NCBI GenBank assembly: GCA_016709005.1
Contig: JADJEU010000020.1
Coordinates: 248,001 to 312,000 of the forward strand
Source of the DNA: Crocinitomicaceae bacterium
Lineage (GTDB): Bacteria; Bacteroidota; Bacteroidia; Flavobacteriales_D; Crocinitomicaceae
Direction: 5' to 3'
Length of the DNA: 64,000 nucleotides
A model generated the notes under the pieces. It was not told where the DNA came from. It made no database searches and was given only the letters and a program-made list of their open reading frames with translations. Below, in pieces: positions 9,382-19,700 of this stretch. Each line of letters starts with the position of its first letter. Positions within the stretch are counted from its first letter, which is position 1. The position numbers and the translations under genes are program-made.

Positions 9382-10263
9382 ATGAAGAACTTTTTTGATT
9401 TACTGCTATTAGGTTATAAAAACTACTGGAAAGGAGTTCAATTTTTGATTCGCCATAAACTCTATTGGTATGTCATATTTCCGGTAGGCTTATTTATGCT
9501 GATCTACTTATTGGGCGGCTATTTTCTGCGTGTTGAAAACAGAATCTCTCTGGAGCTCAGTCATACCGCTTCAGGAATTGACACTTTAAATGAGATGACC
9601 TGGTTTACCGCAAAAATGATTTTCATAGATTCTTTGCACATGCTATTTACCAAGTTTGCGCTTTATATCGTTGTGATAATACTGGCGCCTGTTCTTAGTT
9701 TACTGTCTGAAAAGATTGAGGAAATTATCACAGGTAACAAATATCCCTTCAGGTTTATGCAATTAGTGCATGATGTTCAACGCGGTGCTAAGATTGCCTT
9801 GCGGAATATCATGTGGGAGTATTTTTTTATTGTTCTCGTTCTGGGTCTGGCATCATTTTTTGACGGCACCGTGCGGGCAGTTCTGATTTTCTCAATCCCC
9901 ATGTGTTTTGGTTTTTATTTCTATGGCTTCAGCTTCATCGATTACATCAATGAAAGACGCAGACTAAACATTCAGCAAAGTGTCTATTTCGTTTCAAGAC
10001 ATCGTGGATTGGCAGTTGCAATCGGAAGTATTTATTCCATCTTTTTCCTTTCGTACCATGCAGTGTTCTTTAAATTTGAAAGTCTGTCAACCGATACGGC
10101 TACACAGCTTTTGTGGGGAACGATTCTGGTAATCACCTTTAGCCTTGCAGTTATTGCACCCATCATCGCAATCACTTCAGCAACCTTGTCTATGCATGAA
10201 TTGGTAGATCTTTCCAAGAATGAGTTTGCGACTAAAAAACCTGAAACACAACCAAATTCCTAA
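9382..10263 (+). CDS. EI24/CysZ-like integral membrane protein
   Basis: 293 residues from the ATG at 9382; the longer frame begins with TTG and adds an unlikely 22-residue leader. Several long hydrophobic helices (about 25-45, 80-110, 145-175, 180-200, 235-260) and the N-terminal pattern FFDLLLLGYKNYWKGVQFLIRHKLYWY fit the EI24 domain family, which includes the sulfate permease CysZ. It could move sulfate or another small anion, but the family is functionally broad and no sulfur-assimilation genes lie nearby. Its stop is 66 bases before the TPR-PD40 gene, which has its own promoter. Confidence 0.75.
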   Translation: MKNFFDLLLLGYKNYWKGVQFLIRHKLYWYVIFPVGLFMLIYLLGGYFLRVENRISLELSHTASGIDTLNEMTWFTAKMIFIDSLHMLFTKFALYIVVIILAPVLSLLSEKIEEIITGNKYPFRFMQLVHDVQRGAKIALRNIMWEYFFIVLVLGLASFFDGTVRAVLIFSIPMCFGFYFYGFSFIDYINERRRLNIQQSVYFVSRHRGLAVAIGSIYSIFFLSYHAVFFKFESLSTDTATQLLWGTILVITFSLAVIAPIIAITSATLSMHELVDLSKNEFATKKPETQPNS

Positions 10264-10302
10264 AAACCACAACGAGTCCTGCTGATTAGTATTCAAAATC
10301 AT

Positions 10303-10310
10303 TATATTTG
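10303..10310 (+). promoter_or_regulatory. -7 element of the TPR-PD40 gene
   Basis: TATATTTG, exact TAnnTTTG consensus, ending 19 bases upstream of the ATG at 10330. This gives a very short leader. No clear -33 TTTG. Confidence 0.5.
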
Positions 10311-10329
10311 AATCATTCTAAAAAGTCTT

Positions 10330-11694
10330 ATGAAAAAATTTCTCTTTGCATTGATTGTATTGATTTCCGCGTCCGCTGCATTTGCTTCAACTCCACCAGA
10401 TTCTACCAATAGTATCTTTGAAAAAGGAACTGCACAGTATTTTATTACAGAAGGTCGTCGACTTTATTCCGAAGAACAATATCAATTCGCACTTGTGAAA
10501 TTCAGAGAGGCACTCTCAAAAGATGCAAACAATGCCGTAGCTACCTATTGGATAGGCGAATGCCACCTCGCTATGGGCAACTATGAAAAGGCCATTGAAA
10601 ATGCAGAAAAAGCACTTGCTGTTGATCCGCTCGTTTATGTCGAATCACCTTATTTGCTGGGCGTTTGTTATCATCGATTAGGCGAACTGGATAAAGCAAT
10701 TGAAAACTTTACCAAACTATTAGCAACGTTGGGCGAAACCCGACTGAAAGAACTACGTGTGCAAACCTTGATAGATGAATGTAATCGCGCCAAAGAGATG
10801 ATGAAGACTCCTGTCAACGTTAGCGTTCGTGCATTAGGTATGGCTATCAATTCACCTTTTGATGACTATGCTCCAACCTTATCACCAGACGGTAAATTTT
10901 TCTATTTTGTTTCTCGTCGAGCTGACAATTTAGGTGGTGGCGTCAGTGAAGGAGATAAACGTTTTTTTGAAGATATCTATGTTTGTGTCTGGAGTGATTC
11001 ACTGAACGACTGGACTCCTGCAAGCAACGATGACGAAATTGTAAAACGTCTGAATTCATATGGCATGGATGCGGTAAGTTATATCGCTCCGGATGGAAAA
11101 ACACTCTATCTTACCATCAACACCATGACGCTCGAAACACCTAAACCAAAAACAAAACACGCTGATATTTTTGTTTCCAAGATTAACAACAAAGGTGGGT
11201 GGAATACGCCCAGACCATTAGACAAACCAGTTCGCACTTCTTACTTTGAGGCCTCAGCAACATTTACCGGTGATGGTAAAATCATGTATTTTGTATCAGA
11301 ACGAATCGGGGGCGAAGGTCGCGCAGATATCTGGATGGCAAACAAAGATGGAAATGCCTGGGCAAAACCAACCAACATGGGCAAAGTAATCAACACGTCA
11401 GGACAAGAAACTACAGTCTTTGTAACACCTGACAATAAATATTTGTTCTTCTCTTCAACCGGCCATCCGGGTATGGGCGGATATGATGTGTATGTATCTG
11501 TAAATACTGGCGGAACATGGAGTCAGCCTGTAAACTTAGGTTATCCGATAAACACCGTATCGGATGAAACACACTTTGTCTATCATCAGCAGCTAAATAA
11601 AGCGTATTACAGTACCTTCACAAATGCTGAAAATAAAGGAGTCGGCGCACGTGATATTTTTGAGATAGATATGGCTGGTTACAAGTTGCCTTAA
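10330..11694 (+). CDS. TPR and PD40 (WD40-like) periplasmic protein
   Basis: 454 residues. Signal peptide 1-19 (MKKFLFALIVLISASAAFA); TPR helices at about 35-150 (YYSEEQYQFALVKFREAL-type pairs, GNYEKAIENAEKAL); then PD40 beta-propeller blades at about 170-450 (APTLSPDGKFFYFVSRR, DAVSYIAPDGKTLYLT, TVFVTPDNKYLFFSST). The order TPR then PD40 is that of the PorE/SprE-like OmpA-family proteins, but the chain stops before any OmpA peptidoglycan-binding domain. The next gene supplies a barrel with SPOR wall-binding repeats, so the two may act together in anchoring an envelope complex (inference). Confidence 0.8.
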   Translation: MKKFLFALIVLISASAAFASTPPDSTNSIFEKGTAQYFITEGRRLYSEEQYQFALVKFREALSKDANNAVATYWIGECHLAMGNYEKAIENAEKALAVDPLVYVESPYLLGVCYHRLGELDKAIENFTKLLATLGETRLKELRVQTLIDECNRAKEMMKTPVNVSVRALGMAINSPFDDYAPTLSPDGKFFYFVSRRADNLGGGVSEGDKRFFEDIYVCVWSDSLNDWTPASNDDEIVKRLNSYGMDAVSYIAPDGKTLYLTINTMTLETPKPKTKHADIFVSKINNKGGWNTPRPLDKPVRTSYFEASATFTGDGKIMYFVSERIGGEGRADIWMANKDGNAWAKPTNMGKVINTSGQETTVFVTPDNKYLFFSSTGHPGMGGYDVYVSVNTGGTWSQPVNLGYPINTVSDETHFVYHQQLNKAYYSTFTNAENKGVGARDIFEIDMAGYKLP

Positions 11695-11808
11695 ATCGAT
11701 TTTGGCTCTTTCGTTTCTTTTCACTAACTTCATGTTGAAAACATGTTAAGTCATCAATTAAGTTGCCCCTTGTTTTCTGATTACTTTAGCTGAAATTGAA
11801 TTACTGGT

Positions 11809-13950
11809 TTGACCCCAAAAACAAACATATTTCTCTCCTTGCTGTTTCTGATGACAACAGCTGCCTATGGCAGTACAGATACCATGTCGTCAGTTTTGCG
11901 TCCCAGAATTGGCCTGGCAGTTGGAACGTTCACTTATTACGGCGAAGTTCAAAACTATCAGAAAGGTTTTACACCAACTGTAAACCGATATGGTGGAATG
12001 GCCTTTGTCAATACACCCGTTTCACGCGCATTCAATCTTGAATTTTCTGCATCTTATGGAAGATTCACCGCAAACGAACGAACACTGACACGCAATTTTA
12101 ATTTCATGTCTCGCGTGCGCATGGGGTCCGTTCAGGTCTATTATAATTTCTATCCACTATTCACTAGCAGCAGAGCCCTTTTTCATCCGTATATCGGACT
12201 AGGGTTTTCATCTTTTGAGTTTTTATCTAAAACAGATTTGATGCAGGACACCTCTGGTCTTACCTATCATTATTGGTCGGATGGATCAATTATGGATATG
12301 GACGAAAATGATCCGCTGGCGGCATCTTTTGCGAAACCGCTTCAACGAGATTATACCTATGAGACTGATTTGCGCGAGCAGAATTACGACAGCCTTGGAA
12401 AATATCGTGAGCAAAGTTTCGCAATACCAGTTTCAATTGGATTTGAAATGCACTTGTCACCGCGCTGGGATTTTAGAATGGCCGCCACCTACAATTTCAC
12501 TTTCACCGATTTAATTGATAATATTTCACCTGCAGGCAAAGGAATCAGACAAGGCGACCCTAAAAAAGATGCACTTTTATACTCTTACGTTTCACTTTCG
12601 TATGATTTACAATTTTCAAAGGGCACTCAGGAATCACCTTTTGAAGATGAAGATATTCCTTTGTACGCTGAATGGGATCAGAGCGATTGGGATCATGATG
12701 GTGTGATTGATGCTTTGGATGATTGCGCAGGAACTCCGCTTGAGGCTATTGTCAACAATGACGGTTGTCCGCAGGATCACGATGACGATGGTGTACCTGA
12801 TTATAACGATGACGAACCAGATACTCCTGCAGGAAATTATGTAGATGAATATGGAGTAACGATCACTAAAGAACAATTCGACAGACATTGGGAATTATTC
12901 AACGACTCCACCGGTTATCTGCATGATTTTGCCGAACAAAAAACTACTGTTAAGTTTCATTCTGATGATCGTGTGACTACCAAAAATCCATATGATGTAC
13001 CAAGCGGCAAAAACTACGTGATCATTGTTGGTAAGGAACATAAAGATGTAGAAGCAAACGAACTTCACAAGTATCTTGGATACAATGACTATAAAACTAT
13101 TCAACGCGGAGATACTGTTTATTATGTCTTAGGGGAGTATCAAAATATTGAGGACGCAGTTGCAGCACAAACGGAGCTGGAAAATAAAGGTGTTAAGGTT
13201 GATTTGATTGGAAAAGATAATATTCGTAATGGTACGCTCACACCGGTAGATACTGCTATCATAGATAAGGTGGAGCAATACAATCTGGAAAATGGAATAA
13301 CAGGACCAGATTATTCAGTGCCAACACAAGTATATCGTGTACAGATTGGGGCCTTTAAAAATAAAGTCGATACCGAATCCGCTTTTCCTGATCTGGACGT
13401 GATTCATGGAACGGGCAATGATGGAATTACTCGATATTATTCCGGCAATTTTGAAACGTATGAAGAAGCTGAAGCATATCGCAAAAAGATGGTTGCCAAA
13501 GGATATAAAAATGCCTTTGTAGTTGTTTATGAAGGCCAGGAACGTAAGACATTAGTTGAAGCAGGAGTAGATCAAAATAAACTTCCACCTAATTATGATG
13601 AGAATAAGGAGCTTTCAACTTTTGTAGAACCTAGAGATACGACTTCGCAGAATCAAATAACCAACGGTATTGACATGTCTAAAGTTCGTTACCATGTAAA
13701 AATGGCTTATACAGAAGATGCGCTGCCGACAACACTTGTAAGCACACTGTTTGATATTGGAGGAGTGAAGGGTGTGAAATCCTCTGATGGATCAACAACC
13801 TATTACAGTCAGGAGTTTAAAACCCTCGGCGATGCTGAGAATGGAATGTCAGACTATAGATCTTATGGATTGGAAAATCTGCAGATCTATGTCTACTACG
13901 ATAAAAAATACTACTCGCTGGAAGAATTCAATAAACTTCTTAATCCTTAG
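11809..13950 (+). CDS. OM beta-barrel with TSP3 repeats and three SPOR-like domains
   Basis: 713 residues. The only start that keeps a full signal peptide is TTG at 11809 (an in-frame TGA sits at 11797); the first ATG (11851) would cut into the leader. Signal peptide about 1-22; an OmpA-like N-terminal barrel to about residue 280; a calcium-binding thrombospondin type-3 stretch at about 285-345 (DWDHDGVIDALDDC, DDDGVPDYNDDEPDTP). Three SPOR-like alpha/beta repeats follow at about 400-480, 505-585 and 620-705 (the middle one, YRVQIGAFKNK, is canonical). SPOR domains bind denuded glycan, so this looks like an OmpA-type wall anchor in which SPOR has replaced the OmpA domain. Follows the TPR-PD40 gene by 114 bases. 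Confidence 0.82.
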   Translation: MTPKTNIFLSLLFLMTTAAYGSTDTMSSVLRPRIGLAVGTFTYYGEVQNYQKGFTPTVNRYGGMAFVNTPVSRAFNLEFSASYGRFTANERTLTRNFNFMSRVRMGSVQVYYNFYPLFTSSRALFHPYIGLGFSSFEFLSKTDLMQDTSGLTYHYWSDGSIMDMDENDPLAASFAKPLQRDYTYETDLREQNYDSLGKYREQSFAIPVSIGFEMHLSPRWDFRMAATYNFTFTDLIDNISPAGKGIRQGDPKKDALLYSYVSLSYDLQFSKGTQESPFEDEDIPLYAEWDQSDWDHDGVIDALDDCAGTPLEAIVNNDGCPQDHDDDGVPDYNDDEPDTPAGNYVDEYGVTITKEQFDRHWELFNDSTGYLHDFAEQKTTVKFHSDDRVTTKNPYDVPSGKNYVIIVGKEHKDVEANELHKYLGYNDYKTIQRGDTVYYVLGEYQNIEDAVAAQTELENKGVKVDLIGKDNIRNGTLTPVDTAIIDKVEQYNLENGITGPDYSVPTQVYRVQIGAFKNKVDTESAFPDLDVIHGTGNDGITRYYSGNFETYEEAEAYRKKMVAKGYKNAFVVVYEGQERKTLVEAGVDQNKLPPNYDENKELSTFVEPRDTTSQNQITNGIDMSKVRYHVKMAYTEDALPTTLVSTLFDIGGVKGVKSSDGSTTYYSQEFKTLGDAENGMSDYRSYGLENLQIYVYYDKKYYSLEEFNKLLNP

Positions 13951-14206
13951 TTGTCCCATTTTTAATTCTGCGTTAAGCAAACCCTGATCTCGTTGCGAAT
14001 TCAGAACTAATTATTTTTACTGATTTTCAGGCCATTTAGCCGATATTCAACTAAAAAGAAGGGAATAGCTTAGATTACCAACACTATTTACTGAAATACC
14101 TTAATTTGATAGTGTAAATAACTTATTAACATATAAATAACAGATTTTATATCCGATTGAATCCAAAAAAACAGTAAATTCGATCATAAGAATTTTTAAT
14201 AGTGAT

Positions 14207-14446
14207 ATGAAGAACATCGTTTATTATCATGATCTGTCGTCCAGCATTCGTGACGCGATCAAAAACTTTTTTCTGGAGAAGACTCCGGAAATTATTTCAT
14301 TCCCCTTTAAAGGGCGCCACATGAAAGGATTTTTCTTTATGTGGGAAAACATCACCTACCTGATTATAAAGGCAGAAGTGGTTCGAAGTGGCAAACAAAC
14401 CATTGAAATGAACCTGATCACTGAAGGTGTAAACGCAAGTAACTAA
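14207..14446 (+). CDS. Small conserved-looking hypothetical protein
   Basis: 79 residues, ATG start, no signal peptide or membrane helix. Predicted short alpha/beta protein with an N-terminal helix (DLSSSIRDAIKNFF) and beta strands around FFFMWENITYLIIKAEV. No family recognised. It is a free-standing cytosolic gene between a long 256-base leader region and a strong bidirectional terminator, which supports it being a real transcription unit. Confidence 0.55.
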   Translation: MKNIVYYHDLSSSIRDAIKNFFLEKTPEIISFPFKGRHMKGFFFMWENITYLIIKAEVVRSGKQTIEMNLITEGVNASN

Positions 14447-14460
14447 TCTTTAAAAACGAA

Positions 14461-14494
14461 AAAAAAGGCCAGTCAAAATTGACTGGCCTTTTTT
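14461..14494. terminator. Strong bidirectional terminator
   Basis: Near-perfect 34-base palindrome: A6 then GGCCAGTCAA, a tiny loop, TTGACTGGCC then T6. It serves the small plus-strand gene ending at 14446 and the minus-strand DUF2911 gene ending at 14512. Confidence 0.9.
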
Positions 14495-14511
14495 GTTTAA
14501 TTGCTTCTGAA

Positions 14512-15360
14512 TTATTTTTTCTTCCACTCATCAAGAGTCTCTCCAATATATTCAGTCCATCTTTTATCTTCAGCAGTTTCAGCCATCTTTTTTGCTTCTT
14601 CAGCCAATTTGATTGCTTCTTTAGTTTCACCTTTTGCATAAAGGATACGAGCCTTTAAGAAGGTATTGTTGTGTGTTTGTTTTACACCTATAGACAAATT
14701 CACATATTCCAGCGCTTTGTCGTAATCTTGCTTTGCATTGAAATAATAATTGGCTGCACTTGAATATACTTTATCCAAATCTTTTCCTTCAGCTATAGCA
14801 GCATCAATATTTGACTGAGCCGTTTTATCAGTTTCAACAGTAAAAGGAATAACAACTTTCAATTTATCCCACGCAATTACAATTGAAGCAGAAGTTGTTG
14901 TAACTTCATTGATGTCAATCAATAAAGTCTCGGTATGCGCATTGGCAATAGCCTTTACCATGAGCGTAACAACGTTTTTTGCCTCGTCATAATCACCAGT
15001 TCCCCATTGCTCAGTGTTAGAATTAAGTACAATTTTCCAATTTAAATCTTCAGCAGGAAATGCAAAAACGGAATAAGTACCTGCAGGTAAAACTTGACTT
15101 TTTTCACCTCCGAATAACATATCCTGTGTGCAAGTAATTTTTGTATTTTCATTTGCACCTAATCTCCAAATTTCGCCATACGGTAAAAGATCTCCAAAAA
15201 TAACACGACCTCTTACGCTTGGTCTTGAATATTGAAGCGTGATTTTATTCAATCCAACAACATGTTCTGATTTGGAAAGTGGACTTAGTTTTGGTAATTC
15301 TTGCGCAGATATAAAACCTGCCGCAAAAATTAATCCAAGCGATGCGATTATTTTTTTCAT
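14512..15360 (-). CDS. DUF2911 domain protein with C-terminal TPR-like helices
   Basis: 282 residues. Signal peptide MKKIIASLGLIFAAGFISAQ. Residues about 22-160 are a DUF2911 domain, shown by the characteristic YSRPSVRGRVIFGDLLPYGEIWR-like segment (position about 44-66), the GANENTKI segment and LPAGTYSVFAFP. The C-terminal 100 residues form helical repeats (YFNAKQDYDKALEYVNLSI; AKGETKEAIKLAEEAKK) like TPRs. A periplasmic protein of unknown function. It begins 18 bases after the stop of the MFS gene and so is probably co-transcribed with it. Confidence 0.85.
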   Translation of the reverse strand: MKKIIASLGLIFAAGFISAQELPKLSPLSKSEHVVGLNKITLQYSRPSVRGRVIFGDLLPYGEIWRLGANENTKITCTQDMLFGGEKSQVLPAGTYSVFAFPAEDLNWKIVLNSNTEQWGTGDYDEAKNVVTLMVKAIANAHTETLLIDINEVTTTSASIVIAWDKLKVVIPFTVETDKTAQSNIDAAIAEGKDLDKVYSSAANYYFNAKQDYDKALEYVNLSIGVKQTHNNTFLKARILYAKGETKEAIKLAEEAKKMAETAEDKRWTEYIGETLDEWKKK

Positions 15361-15378
15361 TGTATTTGATTTAGGTGA

Positions 15379-16698
15379 TTAATAAACTTCTTTAACATTA
15401 ACAGTTTCAGCCAGCGTTTGTTTTTCTGAAACAGGATCTTTGTAATTTCTAAGTGAGAAAAAGGCAATCACCGACGCAACTAAAATTATAATAGCTGCAG
15501 CCATATAAGGTGCCCCGGGAAAATAATAAGATGCCTCTACTCCACTAAACCTTGCAAACAATGCAGTGTATAAGAGCGGGCCAATAATTGCCGTGAGACT
15601 CATTACCTGAGCAAGCGCCCCTTGTAAATTTCCTTGTTCCTTTTCTGAAACAGAATTTGAAACAATGCCTTGCACGGATGGACCTGCTATACCTCCAAGG
15701 ACATAAGGAATTAATGCGATGTAAAGGATGACCGGATTAGACGCAAAACAAAATGAAATCATGCCAACAGTCCAAAAAATGAAGCCCATCAAAATCACTT
15801 TTTTACTTCCAAATTTTTTGACAAATTTTCCAATCAACACAGCTTGCACAATTGCTACAAGTACTCCAACGACGGTTAAACTGATACCTACTTGCGACTC
15901 ATCCCATTGATACATTTCCATGGTGAAGAATGTCCAGGTTGATGGGATTACTTGTACGGCAAGTTGAACCGAACCAAATGCTAAAATCAAACCTAAAACT
16001 GATTTAAATCTACCTAAATGAAAAAGTGAAACACCCGGAATCAGATTCGAATATTTTATTGGCCTTCTTTTTTCAACGGGTAAAGATTCAGGAACAAAAA
16101 TAAATCCGAATAAAAAATTAAGTAAGGTCAAGCCCGCCGCAATCATAAATGGAAGCTCTGGTCCCCACTTGGCAAAATACCCACCGATGGCAGGTCCTAG
16201 AATAAAACCTAAACCAAACGCAGCACCAATCAATCCAAAATTCTTTGCCTTATTTTCTTTCGAACTGACATCTGCTATATAGGCTCCAGCAACAGAAAAA
16301 CTGGCACCCGCCATTCCGGCTAAAATTCTTCCAAAAAATAAAAATGTAATCGTTGGTGCAAATGCATGAAAAATATAATCAATACCCAAAACAAAAAGTG
16401 ACAATAGCAACACCGGGCGTCTTCCAAATCGATCACTTAATTCTCCAACGATTGGTGCAAAAAGAAATTGCATGACAGAAAACGAAATCATGAGCAAGCC
16501 ACCGTAAACCGCCGCGTCTGCTAATGTACCACCAGTAAGTTTTGTAATTAAGGTTGGCATTACCGGAATAATAATTCCAATACCAATCACGTCAACAAGA
16601 ATGGTTAGAAAAATAAACGTCAAAGCCGTTTTAGTGGCCTTTCGCTGATCACCTGAATTTGAATCAAGAATATTATTTGTTGGTTGAAAAGATTCCAC
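15379..16698 (-). CDS. MFS transporter of the TetA (multidrug/tetracycline) type
   Basis: 439 residues from a GTG start. Twelve hydrophobic helices and the MFS motif A after helix 2 (GELSDRFGRRPVLL, about residues 84-97) place it in the TCR/Tet subfamily of the major facilitator superfamily; motif C-like glycines occur in helix 5 (GLGFILGPAIGG). Expected to be a proton-driven exporter in the inner membrane; the substrate is unknown and tetracycline resistance should not be assumed. Promoter TAGATTTG lies at 16714-16721. DUF2911 gene downstream in the same operon. Confidence 0.88.
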   Translation of the reverse strand: MESFQPTNNILDSNSGDQRKATKTALTFIFLTILVDVIGIGIIIPVMPTLITKLTGGTLADAAVYGGLLMISFSVMQFLFAPIVGELSDRFGRRPVLLLSLFVLGIDYIFHAFAPTITFLFFGRILAGMAGASFSVAGAYIADVSSKENKAKNFGLIGAAFGLGFILGPAIGGYFAKWGPELPFMIAAGLTLLNFLFGFIFVPESLPVEKRRPIKYSNLIPGVSLFHLGRFKSVLGLILAFGSVQLAVQVIPSTWTFFTMEMYQWDESQVGISLTVVGVLVAIVQAVLIGKFVKKFGSKKVILMGFIFWTVGMISFCFASNPVILYIALIPYVLGGIAGPSVQGIVSNSVSEKEQGNLQGALAQVMSLTAIIGPLLYTALFARFSGVEASYYFPGAPYMAAAIIILVASVIAFFSLRNYKDPVSEKQTLAETVNVKEVY

Positions 16699-16713
16699 AA
16701 AAATTATTTAGAA

Positions 16714-16721
16714 CAAATCTA
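16714..16721 (-). promoter_or_regulatory. -7 element of the MFS/DUF2911 operon
   Basis: Minus-strand TAGATTTG matches TAnnTTTG exactly, ending 15 bases before the GTG start at 16698, which supports that start. No clear -33 element. Confidence 0.5.
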
Positions 16722-16781
16722 AATCGAAATTTTCAATAGAACTTAACCAATCATCAAATAGTGAAACTATTTTCAAAAAAA

Positions 16782-19700
16782 TTACCGTACCAAATGAATG
16801 GTTCCTTGTCCAGATTCCTGAATGCCATTAAACGATTCCAGTTCGTAGGTGTAAAAATAGACGCCTGCAGTGCACTCATTTCCTTTTGAATCTTTTCCAT
16901 CCCAGACATCAGTAATCGCGTTAAGTTCATAAACAACCACGCCCCATCGATCCACAATCACACATGAAAATGTCTCAACTGAAGATGCTCTATAATCAAA
17001 TGAAAAACCATCGTTTGCACCGTCACCATTTGGTGTAAAAACATTGACTGGTGTGAACGTAAAAGCATCATAGACCGTGATCAAGACGCAGGCCGTATCT
17101 GAACAACCATTTTGATTTAAGGCAACCAGACAAACATTGTATAATCCGTCATCGGTATAGGAAATATCAAAATTTTCTGAGATATCTTCACTCAAAATCC
17201 ATGGCTCGCCATCAAAACCAAAATGCCAGAAAAAAGTTGTATCTGCATTTGGATCATTTAGATTTGAGTAGTTGAGTGATTGATTTTCGAAGTGAACATT
17301 AACCACCGCATTACCTTCATACTCCGCAGTGAACTCAGGAGATGCCAACGTGAAATCTGCAATCGGATTTAACGAATCAACAGTAATCGTTTTTAACAAA
17401 ACACATCCATTATCATCTGTAACGGTAATCTGATAATTTCCCGGGTTTAATCCTCCCCAGGTGGTATTTGACGTGGTTGCTCCTGTTGTTAAATTCATCC
17501 ACTCATAATCGTAGTCAGGGGTTCCACCAGAAGCGCCGGCGTAAACCACACCATTGCCTGATTGATACGAGAACATTCTGCAATAAGCAGGATCAGCACC
17601 AAACTGAATTAAATAAAGAGAATCTGGATAGATAATACTAAAAATAAAGGACTCAGAACATCCATTCTGATCATTGATAATAAGATTGTATGAACCCGCT
17701 CCAATATTAATTAATGAGTCTTCACCAGTTCCATTTAATCCGGATGGATTTGGACTCCAGAAATATCCAATCTGATTGTATGCTCCCGTGTAATTAAAAA
17801 CGGTATCCACAAAAGCAAAGCCATCTGGAACACCATAACAAAGTGGATTTTGAACATTCAAGTTAATTGATATTTGTCCTGGATCTTCCAATAAAACAGA
17901 ATCAATTATCACACACCCTAAATCATCTGTCACGGAAAAATAATACCAGCCTTCCACTAAATTATTCGCTGTATTTGAATTGGCTGTATTGACCACAGTG
18001 CCGCCAGAATTTGTAATGACAAAATCGGGACTACCATTTGCATTCACGCTGTTTACAGTCACAGATCCATCATTAAACCCAAAGCAAGTCGGATTATTGA
18101 AGCTTGACGTAGCGGTCATCAGGCAAAGATCCGAAACAATGACGTCAATGCATTCAATAACAATGCATGGCGATGTTCCCACTGCATAACAAATTTGCCA
18201 GGTACCTTCACCTGCAGTTGCCGGATTAAATGCGCCAGTAGTTGAGTTGATGCATGCTCCGCAATCTGCCGTCCACATTCCACCAGTCGGTGTTGCAGTC
18301 ATGTTCTGAATTCCGGATGTCGTTCCAAAAGGTCCCGCAGCAGTTACAGTTACGGTTGGAAGATCTGTCACATTTACATTCACAATATCTGTTGAAGAAC
18401 AACCCGTCAATGGATCGGTTGCAGTGACGGTATAATTCGTACTTCCTACTGCAGGCGTAAATGCAACACCGTTAGTTACACCATTGTCCCATGCAATATT
18501 TGCGGCATCCGGATTTGTAGCGGTTAATGTAACTGCAGTGCCTTCACAAACACTCTGATCAACTCCTGCTCCCACGGATGGCAACGGATCAATTGTAATT
18601 GTAAATACTTCATCTAGACCAATGCACGAACCAAAAGATGGCGTGACTGTAATTGTTCCTGTAATCGAAGATGAAGTAGTGTTATTTGCTGTAAACGATG
18701 GCAGACTTCCGCTTCCGCTTGCGGCTAAACCAATAGCGGTATTTGAATTAGTCCAGGCAAAATTTGCACCCGTCGGCGTGCTTACAAACGCATTCAACGG
18801 AACGGTTTCATTTTCACAAAACGTCAAATCAGTTTCAGCAGTGACAACCGGTGCATCATTCACTGTAATGGTAATGGTTTCCGTTTGCTCACAAACAGTA
18901 GAGAATGAAATATCATCTAAGGCAAAATCATTACCGGCAACATTTGTATTTAAGTTGGTAATACAAATTGTAGCAGAAACTGCAAGACCAGAATTCCAGG
19001 TAGTGAAAAATTCATCCCAATCGCACGTTGTTGAAGTTGCATTCAAATTTGGACCTACAGGAATTCCATTAATTGTAAATTCAAGTGTCGCAGGATTTGT
19101 AGGAAAAACAGAAGTCAGCCACGCAGAAAATAAATAATCTGTGTTAGGTGATACAGCAATTGTCTGACACCAAACAGTTGCACCAACAGTTGCTGAACCA
19201 TTCACCACCATCATGTTTCCAGAGCCTGTTGTATGATCACCGCATGCTGAAAAACCTCCGTTAAAAGTAGCAGGATTTGCAATTACATTGTATTGTGCTT
19301 CGGTTGTGTTGGTTGGATTTGTGAACGTATAAGAAGAATTAAATCCAGTATTGCCCGCAGAAAAATCACCGTTGGTAATTAAGTTGGAACCCACGGTAAA
19401 TGAACTAACAGAATAAGTGGTCGTAGTTATTGGACATACGGTTTGTGATGTCAATGTTGCGTCTGAGATATCTGGATCTGCCCCCCACTCAAAAAAATCA
19501 CCACCTGAAACAGTAAGTGTTGCGCAATCTCCTTCACATATTGTTTCATCCGGACTCACCGCAATTGGTGTAACAGAAAGAATTGTAACCGTGACATCAT
19601 CAGTAGACGTGCAGGCGCCTGAAGTCATTGTCAATGTATAGGTAGTAGTTCCTGCAGGTGTTGCAACTGGATTTAAAATTGTGCTTGATGATAAAGTTCC

